Shown piece by piece: positions 44,821 to 55,978 of a stretch of 64,000 bases of DNA; position 1 is the stretch's first letter; every line of letters begins with the position of its first letter. Source of the stretch: Leptodactylus fallax (taxonomy: Eukaryota; Chordata; Amphibia; Anura; Leptodactylidae); contig CAMRHE010000115.1 of assembly GCA_947044405.1 (NCBI GenBank), positions 2,604,001 through 2,668,000 of the forward strand. The letters are read 5' to 3'. The position numbers and the translations under genes were made by a program. Below the pieces are notes generated by a model. The model did no database searches and was not told the origin of the DNA. It saw nothing but the letters and a program-made list of their open reading frames with translations.

Positions 44821-46617
44821 GATAGATGTATTTAATCTCATATACTGCATGACCAAATCACACAAACAGGTAATGCACAGCATGTATAAAGAAATCCTAT
44901 AGTGAGAAGGTTTAGGAACATCATCTCATGTAGACAAATGATTGCACCAAGGTTATGTGGGACTCTAGATGGGGTTTGCTACATCCAGTGAAGAATGCCC
45001 TTGTGCAGAGGCACCGCCAGCTCTCTCTTAAAGTGTTAATTTTTCTATTAAGAATCAATGTGATCGCTCCCCACAGCAGAGACTTTCAGATTGTCATGAG
45101 GAGCTGGCAGATTGGTATTCACACAGCTGCGTGGGAGGACCACATAGGCGTGAATCTAAAATAACTCGAGTGAGTCAGATTGGAAGACGACTTGTATGTA
45201 ACCCACTCTTATAACAGTGACACACATGGGGTACTTGGTCATTTGCTGGAGAGAATGGGGGAACGAGAACGATAATGTACTGCTCTTCATACTGAGCTAC
45301 CTAGTAGGGGATGAGTTCCTGCCTGAAGGCAAAAACTCTCATTACAAACAAAAACATTTTTATGAATTGGATTAGGGATTTCCAATAATGAAATGAGGAT
45401 CTAGTTTGCTCCCCCACATTGCAAAAAAGATCTCAAGTCATAATTATTTTGTGTCAGATTAGTCCTACAAGACTTTCCCCCTGGGAGATGCCCTGTAACC
45501 ATTACTAAGAGCTAATATTGCATCTCCAGCTTCTTAATCCATTAGCCCGGGCAACTGCAGGACTCCCATGAAATAATTTAGATAGCCATTACTACTTATA
45601 CACATTACATTGAATCAATATAGTATTAGTATGCCATGTACGTAGTGAAACCAGCATTTATGGTAACATATGACCGACTATATTAACCTTTCCTGTCCTC
45701 CATGCCAGAGGCAGTCTAGCAGCTTCTGTCCATACCCAGTTCTGTATGGGTGTGGACTACTGGCCTCAGACTGGACTGTATTGCAGATACAAGACTCCTG
45801 AAACTTGAATGAGTAAAGTAATTATGTAATTATATATGATTATTAGAGATAGTAATAAAATATTGGTATTAATTATAATAATATTACCTATATATTATAC
45901 CTATTAGTACTGTACATAGATAATGGAGTCCCCAGACTGAAGACAATTATTAGGACACAACACCACTATATTCCTAGCCATCCGATATGGCCTCCTTTTC
46001 ATGATTTGGGTACATTTTACACATTATTTGCTAATATTTCAGCATCTGTGCAGACCATATCCCTGTGCAGGTTCTTACTGCCCATTAAAGTGGGTATGTG
46101 ACCCACCTGCAATGAGCCCCATCACTCCAGGGGCCCCATCGTCTGCCTCTGTGGTGTATACGCCTTTGCAGTTAATACATGACAAAGCTACTTTTTGATT
46201 CATCTACAGACGTCTACAAAAACTTTCCAGCAGATGAGGAAACCTGTTACATGTCCTGTTACTATATAGACTACTAGAATTCCATTGGCAAGATGAGTAT
46301 ATATAAGGTTTCCTCGCATTACCAGTAAATGTATCCTAAGGGGTTAAAGAGATCCAGCTTTGACATCCATTATTGTGCTGCAACAGATGACCTCATGCAA
46401 TGCTGCAGGCCAGCAAACTATTAATCTCCAGAAATATGACCCAAGCAACAAAGGGAGACATATAGTATGTGAGCAATGAATGCAGCAAATCTAACTGGGG
46501 ATGAACAGCCATAACCCAAAGTCATCTCTGGATTGGAAAGGCTCTGCGTCTTCAGCGAAGAAGTATCACGTTATTTTTGATATTTTTAATCATAAATTAA
46601 TTAAAAAACATTTCACC
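44821..46617. other. Stretch with no recognised gene
   Basis: AT-rich. 45080-45160 and 46040-46200 carry short open frames without motifs. Nothing supported. Confidence 0.45.
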
Positions 46618-46621
46618 TTAA

Positions 46622-46801
46622 GGGGCATTCCAACCAAAAAGTACTAACTAGATGGAGGTCCAACCACTAGGACCCCCACCACTTTTACTATAGTTCTCAT
46701 GGAGTTGTATGGGACAGCAAAAGTGTTGGTAGGGGGGATAGAGGACTAACTACCAATGTAAAATGTATTATCTATTCTATGGTAATAGCTGGAATACCCC
46801 T
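46622..46801. mobile_element. Short TTAA-flanked MITE, 180 bp
   Basis: Ends GGGGCATTCCA and TGGAATACCCC(T) are inverted, with TTAA at 46618-46621 and 46802-46805. The core includes GGACCCCCACCACTTTTACTA. Ends of the same type occur at 19724 and 36217. Confidence 0.75.
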
Positions 46802-46805
46802 TTAA

Positions 46806-48315
46806 ATCAAAATAATCACCTGTAACTAGAAATCGGTGGCCATTTAGTAGTTAATAGTTTGTTATTTCTGTTTTTGGGGAAGCTAGATAATACTCAATAT
46901 GGCTATTACTGCTCACACAAGGAGTCTTTTCCAGATTCTTGGACTTACTGGCATGACTAGGCAGATTTACTATTCAGGAGCCTAGGAAAGTTGAATGTGT
47001 AGGAGTTAATGGTTATACTGTTTTTCTAAGGGCGTAGTTGAGTGTGTGTTGGAGGGCATTTGAGACACAAGTGCTAGGGGATAAGGTTGAAGAGATGCAC
47101 CAACAAACCACTCTGTTTGGGCCAGGGTATTTAGATACAACGTATTTGCAGAGGACTAAACCTTTACCAACCTTTTCTGCCCGGTGAGAATATTTAACAA
47201 CTTGACAAATAAATGACTCAAGGACTTTTCCTTATAGGGGTAAACTTACATCCATTCCTAAGACCTAGGCTGCAAGCAATGTTGGACTGAGCCCACCAGC
47301 TAAAATGCTTCTGGAGCCCCTTGAACCCCTAGGAAACAGATCATATTACCCTTCAAATATGGGTGTCTTCTGCTGGACCATTATTGTTTTAGAGTTTGGG
47401 CCCACCGTATGATCCTCTGGCACCCTGGAGGGCCAGTTTATTATTGACATGCACCAGTCACTCCCAGTATATAGTCACAGCAACAGTGTTGTAGTCACAG
47501 TTGGCAGACTAATACGGTCACACCCTCTTCATGAATTTCCCCAGTAAATGAAGGGTTAACAATGTCGTTTCCATTCATTTACACATCTTGATAGTGTTTA
47601 CAGACACTGCAATGGTTAAAACTGCGGGCACATAGCTAGGGAGGGCAATAGTGCATGTGCCCCAGGTGTTAGTTGTTAAGTGGGGGGCACCAACAAACCA
47701 CTTTTATGTACTTATATACAGAGTAAGCACATTGAACTGAACCTTTACCTGGGGATAACCGAACTACGGATCTGTAAAATGAGTCCTCCTTGTTAGTCTA
47801 TTGCTCCTAGGAGCAGCAGGTATCTCCATGGCATATGACTACGCCGTGCTCTAGGACTAGTGCCTCTCCCGTCCTCCCACTCTCTGGCTGCATTCATTAC
47901 TGCTTCTGCATTGCAACAAATGGAAGATGCCGGACAGCTTCAAGATGAAGCAGATGGGCATGTCTTCCCATCATCTGTTTTGTGGTTATTTGTATTAATA
48001 TAAATGACATTATTTTATTATGCTCAGGTCTCCCTCTGCAGCCTGCATGCTCCCCGGTGGCTGCTGCCAGTACTGCAGCCATGAAAGGTATCTCAGCAGG
48101 GTGCTTTATTTCACAGCTCTGCTACATTCATTTTTTTATACACAGATGTACACAGCTGGAAAGAAAAAAAAAATATATTTATATATAAATATATATGTAC
48201 ATCCGCCTGCCACCCAACAGTGAGAAAATGTATTAAGGGAGACTAAGTGACTATAGTGCTGAATGCCGTAGCATCATTTATCCTATGTAAAAGGGAATGA
48301 ACTGGCCCTACAGAG
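46806..48315. other. Stretch with no recognised gene
   Basis: 47630-47700 has GGGGGGCACCAACAAACCAC, also near 47095, suggesting a dispersed repeat. No gene recognised. Confidence 0.4.
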
Positions 48316-48319
48316 TGTA

Positions 48320-48435
48320 GGAGTGCTCGCGAGAAGCATATGGGAATGTAAGCCCTACTGAATACAGGGACTGTCACCACACATCAATCTCTGTACAGTG
48401 CTGCTGAATATGTTGGCGCTATATAAATAAAAAAA
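48320..48435 (+). repeat. SINE/L2-type 3' tail
   Basis: GAATGTAAGCCCTACTGAAT followed by GCTGCTGAATATGTTGGCGC and TATATAAATAAAAAAAT, the shared 3' end of the LINE at 24577 and the SINE at 27065. Confidence 0.6.
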
Positions 48436-48587
48436 TCAATAGAAAAGTCATGCATCAATCTACTAACGTATACAGTGGGTAAAGGGCAAAGCACGGATCT
48501 CGTACTGCACCTTTGCCTTATGTCGGTTGCATCAGACAGGGTTTTCATCACAAACCTATAATAAATAAGGAAAGGATGGAGACATAC

Positions 48588-48880
48588 CTTTAATCTCTGC
48601 AATGGGAATGTTATCTCCTGCAGGTTGGGAAGCCCATGTTATCTCCTCCTGGTTTCTGGCTATGGAGCAGAAGCCCTGCCCCTCTCTGTGTACAGCTGGC
48701 AAACAAAAGGCAGTGACAGTGATCTCCGTGTGCCCTCCCCCCTACCACACCCACCCACCCAGCAGCATCCCAGGGATGCGCTGTACAACCTTATCACAAT
48801 AGACCAGGGAATATCCCCACTGGAAAAGGCACAAATACAGCAGGGATTCTTATCAGCAGACAAGGGGTTAACATTATCTT
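48588..48880 (-). promoter_or_regulatory. Candidate erythroid-type promoter/first exon of add2
   Basis: Five GATA-factor motifs lie within 270 bp (TTATCT at 48611-48616, 48639-48644 and 48874-48879; TTATCA at 48791-48796 and 48850-48855, the latter inside CTTATCAG). There is also a CCACACCC KLF-type box at 48745-48752 with CCACCC repeats beside it, and a CAGCTG E-box at 48693-48698. On the add2 strand a donor-like TTAAAG|GTATGT follows at 48588/48587. This combination is typical of red-cell promoters or enhancers, and beta-adducin is an erythroid membrane-skeleton protein. No transcript evidence; the exon start is unknown. Confidence 0.4.
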
Positions 48881-48899
48881 CCCCATCCATCAATCACGC

Positions 48900-50230
48900 T
48901 GGCAGGGATTGAGTTAAATCCACCTTACGGAAAGAAATCGTCCGTCTAATTTCCATGAAAACAAACAAGGAAGAAGTGAATGCGGGCTGGAATTATTTGC
49001 TGAAATGAACATGTAGCCAGCAATACACCGGGGCTGTAGATATAATGTACTGAAAAATAATCTTGTAGCATCCCGTAATAAGACAACATTCTTATAGCAA
49101 TAGGATGTTATTGTTGATTTTTGATTTGTTGCAAATTTCTGAGACAGTCAGTGACGCTTGCAGAAATCCATGCACATGCTGCAGAAATAACTCCATTCAC
49201 GTGGATGAAACTAGTGAGTCACTAAAATTTGTGCAACAAATCTACCCTAAAAGTATAGATAAGGGAGGGAACGTGGGACTGTTGGCTTGATGTATCTCCG
49301 GTTTCCAGACCAGTGCTGTATAACCAAATTAAGACACATACTAGCAATTTATGCTCTGCTAGTGAAATCCACTCTCGCAAATATTTTTTTAATTGCTCCA
49401 ATAAATTTAAATTGAAGAATTAACCAACTTTGCCGATCGTCTTAATGAAAAATTTCCTCTTTTTTATCTTCAGCGTCGATCAGAATGAAACATCTTCATG
49501 GGTGACAGACTACAAATAAAACCTGTGTACCTGTGTAGTTATATTCTCTTGTACCTATCCCCTACCCCTTGCTGACTGACCAAAATGTGATTATGAAAAT
49601 ATGATTATAAATGTGTATTATCCCTATCTATTTATCTATCTATCTATCTATCTACAAACACCAAAAGTTAGAGCACCACTCTTTAGCACTAAGAATATTA
49701 CTGCCATGTCTACTATATATAGTTATGAAAATGAGCTTGGTGACACACACTGTGAGAGCCCATCTGCCAGATACAAGATGATATATATATTTAGTTACGC
49801 TGCTTCTGTGACTGTGGAGCTGTTACCGATGCACATTACGATCCCGCTTTCTCCACCAATGGGAAGGTGTGCAATATGGCATTCACCTGGCAGTGCCCAG
49901 CACCGCAGTTCTCTGCACCTGCCTTACATTTGCCTGATCAGCCCTCACGGAAAAGCCGCCCAGCCACAATGCAAATTTCACAGGGTGCCTACTAGAGCTC
50001 CTTCTCTGGCAAAGGAAGGGAAACATAAGACACTGAAAACACTGGGGAGTTCACTGCACTATTCTTTACTGGATAACAGGTGTAGATACAGCAGAACAGC
50101 AACTATTGATGGCAATAGCAACAAGTGATTCTCCAGGCTCCAAGGACGGACACAGCGATTCTGCTGGTGCAGGGGATGCAACACCCCTGGCCACTTTAAC
50201 CATAGGACCAACGGTGCATTTACAGCCAGC
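48900..50230. other. Stretch with no recognised gene
   Basis: A (ATCT)n tract at 49623-49655 leads into a 175-codon plus-strand frame (49601-50128), the longest non-transposon frame here. It has no recognisable domain, its start lies in simple repeat, and it is most likely chance. Confidence 0.4.
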
Positions 50231-50237
50231 TATTTAA

Positions 50238-51000
50238 GGTGTGTATATGTTACCATTAAAGTGCAGAAATCAGTTAATCTGCAGATTACCTAGGTAATGT
50301 GCAGATTCACTAGGGTGATCCGTTAAAGTGCAGAAAACTGGTTTCATTACTCACATTACCTAGCTAATCTGCACATTACCTCCTAGGCACTCATTAAAGT
50401 GAAAAGAACATCTTTGCTGGCATAATATATTTGGAATCTCCGCTAAAGAGGTTTGCGAAGAATCATTTTACTGACCAAGTCGGCGCTTCTCTGCATACTA
50501 GGAGTTCAATTTATCTGCTTTGAAAAGAAATCACCACACAAATCCCCACGCTAATAGGCAGACACGAATTTGGACAAGAAACAATACTAGGAGTTAATAA
50601 CCTCACAAATTCCCCGCGCAGCCGCGCTAACAGGCAGACATGAAAGTTTTCAACTAGAACGGGACGCGCGCAACAGGCAGACACGACATTTCGGCATGAT
50701 ACAAAAGTTTTCAACTTTAACGGGACGCGCGCTAACGGGCAGACACGACATTTCGGCATGATACAAAAGTTTTCAACTTTAACGGGATGCGCGCTAACAG
50801 ACAGACACGATATTTCGGCATGATACAAACAAAGTTTTCAGCTTTAACGGGAGACAAGCCGTGAATGTGCACATTCCCTAGGTAAAGTGCGGAAAACTCC
50901 TGATTCCGCACATTAACTGATCAAATCAGTTAATCTGCAGATTACCTAGGGAATGTGCACATTCACGGCTTTCACACTTTAACGGTAACATATACACACC
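50238..51000. mobile_element. Foldback DNA element with internal 62-bp minisatellite
   Basis: Ends GGTGTGTATATGTTACC (left) and GGTAACATATACACACC (right) are perfect inverts, next to TTAA on the left (50234-50237) and TTAC on the right. Subterminal GTTAATCTGCAGATTACCTA recurs near both ends. From about 50600 to 50850 there are three to four copies of a 62-bp unit (GGGACGCGCGCTAACGGGCA, then GACATTTCGGCATGATACAA). A further hairpin (GTGAATGTGCACATTCCCTA facing its inverse) fills 50861-50972. The CpG content of the array is unlike its surroundings. Confidence 0.8.
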
Positions 51001-51061
51001 TTACAGAGCTACAGAAACAGTGTAGTGAGCTGCATTATGGTGTTTTGTTGCTCCCACACAT

Positions 51062-51590
51062 CTCTTACATAGATACATAGTAGATCCAGAGGAAGGCAAA
51101 AAAAGCCCCATAAGGCTGATGCAAATTGCCCCATGTCGGGTGAAAAAATTCCTTCCTGACTCCAATCTGGCAATCAGTATAAAACCCTGGATTAACTTGT
51201 TCTTACCAAAATCTAAAACCCATAACCCGTAATATTTTTCTATTCAAGAAAGGAATCCAGGCCCTCTTCGAACTTACACATGCTTTTAGGCTTCATGAAC
51301 ACAATCGAGTGCAGTCTTCAGGTCAGTGAAAATGACACCTTGGTTACTTTGCTCACCCTTCTCTGTACTCTTTCTACTTCAGCTATGTCCTTCTTGCACA
51401 CAGGGGCCCAAAAATGCTTGAAATAGTCTATGTGTGGCCGTACCAGTGATTTGTAAAGTGGTATAACTATGTTCTTGTCATGAGAATCTATATTTCTTTT
51501 TATTTGCCTTGGCAGCAGCTGCCTGGCACTGGTCACTAAAGGTAAACTCACTATAAACCAAAATCCCCAAGTTTTTTCAGGAGCAGTCTT
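51062..51590 (-). pseudogene. CR1-like LINE reverse transcriptase C-terminal fragment
   Basis: The minus strand 51540-51325 reads AARQLLPRQIKRN-like text, then IPLYKSLVRPHIDYFKHFWA and KKDIAEVERVQRR, the hallmark end of CR1/Rex-type RT. After that, 51320-51062 contains a non-coding stretch common to dispersed anuran copies (AAAAATTCCTTCCTGACTCC on the plus strand). The element is 5'-truncated. Confidence 0.75.
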
Positions 51591-52800
51591 ACCCAGTAAT
51601 CTCTATGAGATTTACAGAAACTGCATAGAAAGGCACCATGAAGGTGGGACTTTTGGCCAGTTATTCCCTTCTCGACAATGATATGCCAAGAGGGCAGTAA
51701 CCCTTTATCCCAGAAGAACCAATCACAATGATACATTACAGTAGTTTCCTTGAGCAGATGAACATATTGGTGGGAATTTATCATGTAGCCATTATTTGTG
51801 ACAAATGTATCATTTGCTCTTGTACTGTATATACTGCACAATACTGATAAAATTGTTAAATCTATAAATATGACTACAGAAGGTATGTCAGTTTCAATGC
51901 CACCCGCCCACTGGAGTCAGATAGTACAAAAATTTTGTGACATTTTAAAAAGTTGCATTTCATATATGTGCCCAAATCCTGGCCAAGTAACAAGCCATGC
52001 CTGCTCTTCACTTCACTTTTACAAACTGATATGCATGGCACAAATGGTTCTAATTCCTGGTATAAATGGTTGATAAATTTGTTTCCCAGCACATAAGACA
52101 TTATCTGACATAAGGTGTGCCAGAAAAAAAGGCGCAAATACAGTGATAAGTGTGGGCCACTGTGTTTCCCAACAAATAGCGGTTTATTTTCAAGGCCATA
52201 CATAGCAGTATTACAAATATACTATTTGTTGCTATAAAAGTACTGAGCAAGCAATGATAAGTAGAAGCGGTAAAGTAGCCATATTTATCTAACTGTGACC
52301 ATCGGTATGCTGCTTTCTTTTTCATGGTGGTGACTACAGGTGATATTTATTGTCTTGTAATGTAATATGCATTCGCCAGGAGCTGCAAGCTCTCAACCAA
52401 CTGTGATGTCATCTGTAAACTATCAGTAACTATGACATCTATGCAAAGACAACCCCATTGAGGAGTGAATGTTGCACTTTTAGCTTCCCAAGTGAACTCT
52501 TGGCTAAAAAAAAAATGTATCTGGCATTAATACAGGACATGTAAAATCCATCGATTTTGCTTAATGCAATGGTGCATACAGGTTACGGTATATGTGAACA
52601 TGCACAAACTGAGACCAATATAGGAGGAGTGCAGTGACATCATGATTCTCTCCCTGGCAGGTGCGGTCTGTTTCTGGTTCACCACTAGGTTTGGTGCAGT
52701 CTTAAATTACGACTATAATGAAAATAGTTAAAAAGTCTGTGGTAGAAGAGAGGACACATGCTATTTTTTTTGGAAAAAAAAAGAGAAGTACCGTCTGTCT
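51591..52800. other. Stretch with no recognised gene
   Basis: Short frames on both strands around 51800-52320 lack motifs. Nothing supported. Confidence 0.4.
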
Positions 52801-53400
52801 TTTATGACCCCATGCACCCAGGGTAATCCAGACCAGCTTTTCATCAGCTGGATTTCCTGATCTGAACCGAATTAGAAAACAGGACTCCTTGCGTTATAGT
52901 GATCTATAATTCTTCCTCACAGCTCTACTGTCCATACTATACACAGTACCTGATGGCAAATCCATGGGTAGGTAGGGGCTTCTAGCATTATAGATCACTA
53001 TGATGGCCGGAGTCCCGTCTCTTGGCTAGGTTCTCACACTTTATGATCCACATTTGGGTTTGGCTTAATAAAATTCACTAGTAAAACCTGAATCTGTGCC
53101 CTTATCCTAAGTCACCATGCACCCTCCATATTTTTCACTAATGGGTTATCCTTTTTTTAAACAGATCTCACACTCACCCATTCATTTTTATGGCCACATG
53201 CACACCATAAACACCAAGAACCCAAACTGAAAAACTCAGGGCAGTTCCTATTCCAGTCATTTTGCTGTCTGGACTTGTTTATTCAAGCATATGGGAAAGC
53301 ACTGACAGCACATAGATGTCATCTGTGTGCCGTATGTTACGTTTTTCACAGATCAGTCCATGCAAATGATCATGTGTGTATAAAACAGATGACAGCCTCT
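52801..53400. repeat. Two foldback repeats (family B style)
   Basis: 52880-53025 is a hairpin: GCGTTATAGTGATCTATAAT faces ATTATAGATCACTATGATGG, with AGGACTCC and GGAGTCCC outside. 53035-53400 begins TTCTCACACTTTATGATCCA and carries the usual TTTTTATGGCCACATGCACA wording. Confidence 0.55.
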
Positions 53401-55970
53401 ACAATGTGGTATTAACCTCTCCCAAAATGTGGTCCTTGGGGCCATAATGTGGTTGGCGCCTCCGGTATCCAGTTGATTTCACTGGGGAAGGTCACAGCCA
53501 TCCAGGCACATCCAGGCACATTCTCTACAGCGGCCACCGGTGAAATGTAATATTACATGGAGGTCATTCAGATGAATAGCTACAATCTATTGTGCAAGTA
53601 TGGCTTAAGTCTGCCAGAACATTAAGTCTAACACTTATACAGAGCAACTCTTCATTCTGGCACATAGAGGAGGGGGTCCTGAGCAGGAGACCCAATTCTA
53701 TGACATTCACATGCCCTAATAGGACACAGGCTGTCTTCATGAGATAATACTTTTAGGACCCCTTCACAAGCTACAGATCACTACCGTGTTCTTATGTCTT
53801 TCAGAGTGATCATTTGCATAAGATCTAACCGTTTACTTGCCGTATTGAGCCTACAAGTGATTCTTAACATACACCATTCATTTTAAGAATAAACATTTTG
53901 CTTGCCCTCTCCATGATGGCAACCCATCGTATGTTTCAAAGGTTCCAATTTGTGAGAAAGCGTAGGCGAGCTGCTAAACAACTGTTGTTTACTAAGCCAT
54001 TGCAATTGTGTCTCTGAACAGCAGGCGTCATTTCCATTAACAGAAAATCGGGACTTTATGCTTCATTGAGATCAACAGCTCTGGTCTGAAAAAGGGTTTA
54101 GGCCTCATGTATACAGCAAAGCCTTAGACATGGAGGCTATACAGAGGTACATGGAGTCTCCGTGCTTAATACTAAGGAAGTGTAGACACTTCCACACTGC
54201 TACCACTCAGGCTCTGACTGGCCCCCTGGTGAGTTGGGGGCCCACACCGGCCTAGGGCCCATCCTGGTATCACACAGTATAGTCACAGAACTCCATACAG
54301 ATACTGATTGTATGGTATCTCAACCAGGCTATGTGTCAGTATAATATACTGGGTAGATTATTTGGGAAAATACCCAGTTCACTTTTATATAGTGTAGACA
54401 CACTGGGCGGGTGAGATGACATGTAAGTGCAGAGTCAGGCCAACCAGTATCCTTCCTCTCTGGGCCCCATCTTCTCAGTCACACTGCAGGGGCCCCAATA
54501 GTGTATTAAGAATTGAAATCCCATCCTGACAGCTGGTCAAATGACCTGAACTTACATCATCATAGATTCCTATGAGACAGTCTAGAAATGAGCCTAATTT
54601 ATCACAGTGGTTAATCCTGGATGATAAACCTGGTGCATCCATATATCAAATAGCAAAAAGTTGCACCAAAATTCTTGTGGACAAGATATATAATTCTAAC
54701 CTCAGCAGTTTTAGGCACAATATTTGGCACATGCAGTTTTTGTACCTAGCGCAATTTTGTCACCACTCACGCTACCTCATTAAAAAGCTGGGACAGTGCT
54801 TTTGCGTGGGTGGACGGGGGTGAGGAGGTTTCACTGTATAATGCATTTTTTGCAATAGATTTCAGAGCCTGGTGTACAGACAGCATGAGATGCGGCAAAC
54901 AGGCTTGTGTCTTTTTATAATTTTGGAGCAACTCACGCCAAATGTAAATCTGCTCTGCTGTTTTATGTTTTTTGGCATTTTCATTGCATTTTTTTGGTTC
55001 ATACTTGATGTAGCCAGGTGTTGCTTTGCAGTCTATAACATTTTGGGTTTTGGGGTTAGTGGCATGGTCTAAGTTTAGCATTTTTTATGGCATTTTTCCA
55101 ATTGGCTTTTCTATAGGGCATGAATGCCAGAAAAATTATGTACAAAATAAAAAAATAATAAAATGCCATGAAAAATACTAGAAGTGAGTGGACTTTTAAA
55201 AAAAAAAGGTTAGAAGAATGAACCCTTATGGCGTTATATTTTCCAATTATTCTCCAGATCTTAAATATACAATATCAAATGGAGCACGATTCATTTTATT
55301 TTGTTGGTTTTATATATGAACCAACAGAAGAACTCCATATAAATTCAAAGGCATTTAGAAATGTGGTATGGAAGTCTATGGGTGCTAAATTATGTATTAT
55401 GTATGTGTAACTAGGAAAGTCCAGGCCCCATGGAAAGCTTTTGAATGGGCCCCAACATGGTATGATGCCCTCTTTCCTAGCCCTCTACACAGTATAACGA
55501 CCCTTTTACTGACCCCCCACATGGTATATTGCCCCCCATACAGACAGTAATTGCCCTCTTTACCCACATAGTATACTGCCACTTTAGTGGCCCCCACATA
55601 GTGACTTTAGGCTGCTACCTACTGTATTGCTCCAGCAGGTAATGCCCGATATTCACTTAGCCATCTCTGCTCTTGCCCAGGGGCTTAGGGTTCAGCCTCT
55701 TGCTGCATATTACATTTGCAGCAGGATGATGGGCCCCCTAAGGTTGCAGACTCCATAGCAGCCATTAGAAGCACTCTGGGGGTTGTTCTTTCCCTGTGTA
55801 CAAGGCAGAGCAGTAATATGTTCATATGCACGATGCCTTATCATCACAGTTGGCTACCACTTCTGTATGTATGTGCCTTAGTGGAATCCAGTATAAAATT
55901 CTCGTTGTGTGTTCTTTTTGAAGAGCTAAGCCCACAGTGGTAGAAAAATAGAATTTATATGTTATGGATA
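53401..55970. other. Stretch with no recognised gene
   Basis: 54200-54330 and 55430-55610 contain GGGGCCC-rich wording of the composite/minisatellite repeat (CCCCACATGGTATATTGCCC). The rest is AT-rich and unrecognised. Confidence 0.4.
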
Positions 55971-55978
55971 GAATTGTA

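Noticed and set aside
49601..50128. 175-codon plus-strand open frame
   Set aside because: It starts in an ATCT microsatellite, has no domain, no splice or promoter context and an unremarkable composition; a frame of this length is expected by chance in this much sequence.
50511..50828. 105-codon minus-strand frame with internal protein repeats
   Set aside because: The protein repeats are only the translation of the 62-bp minisatellite.
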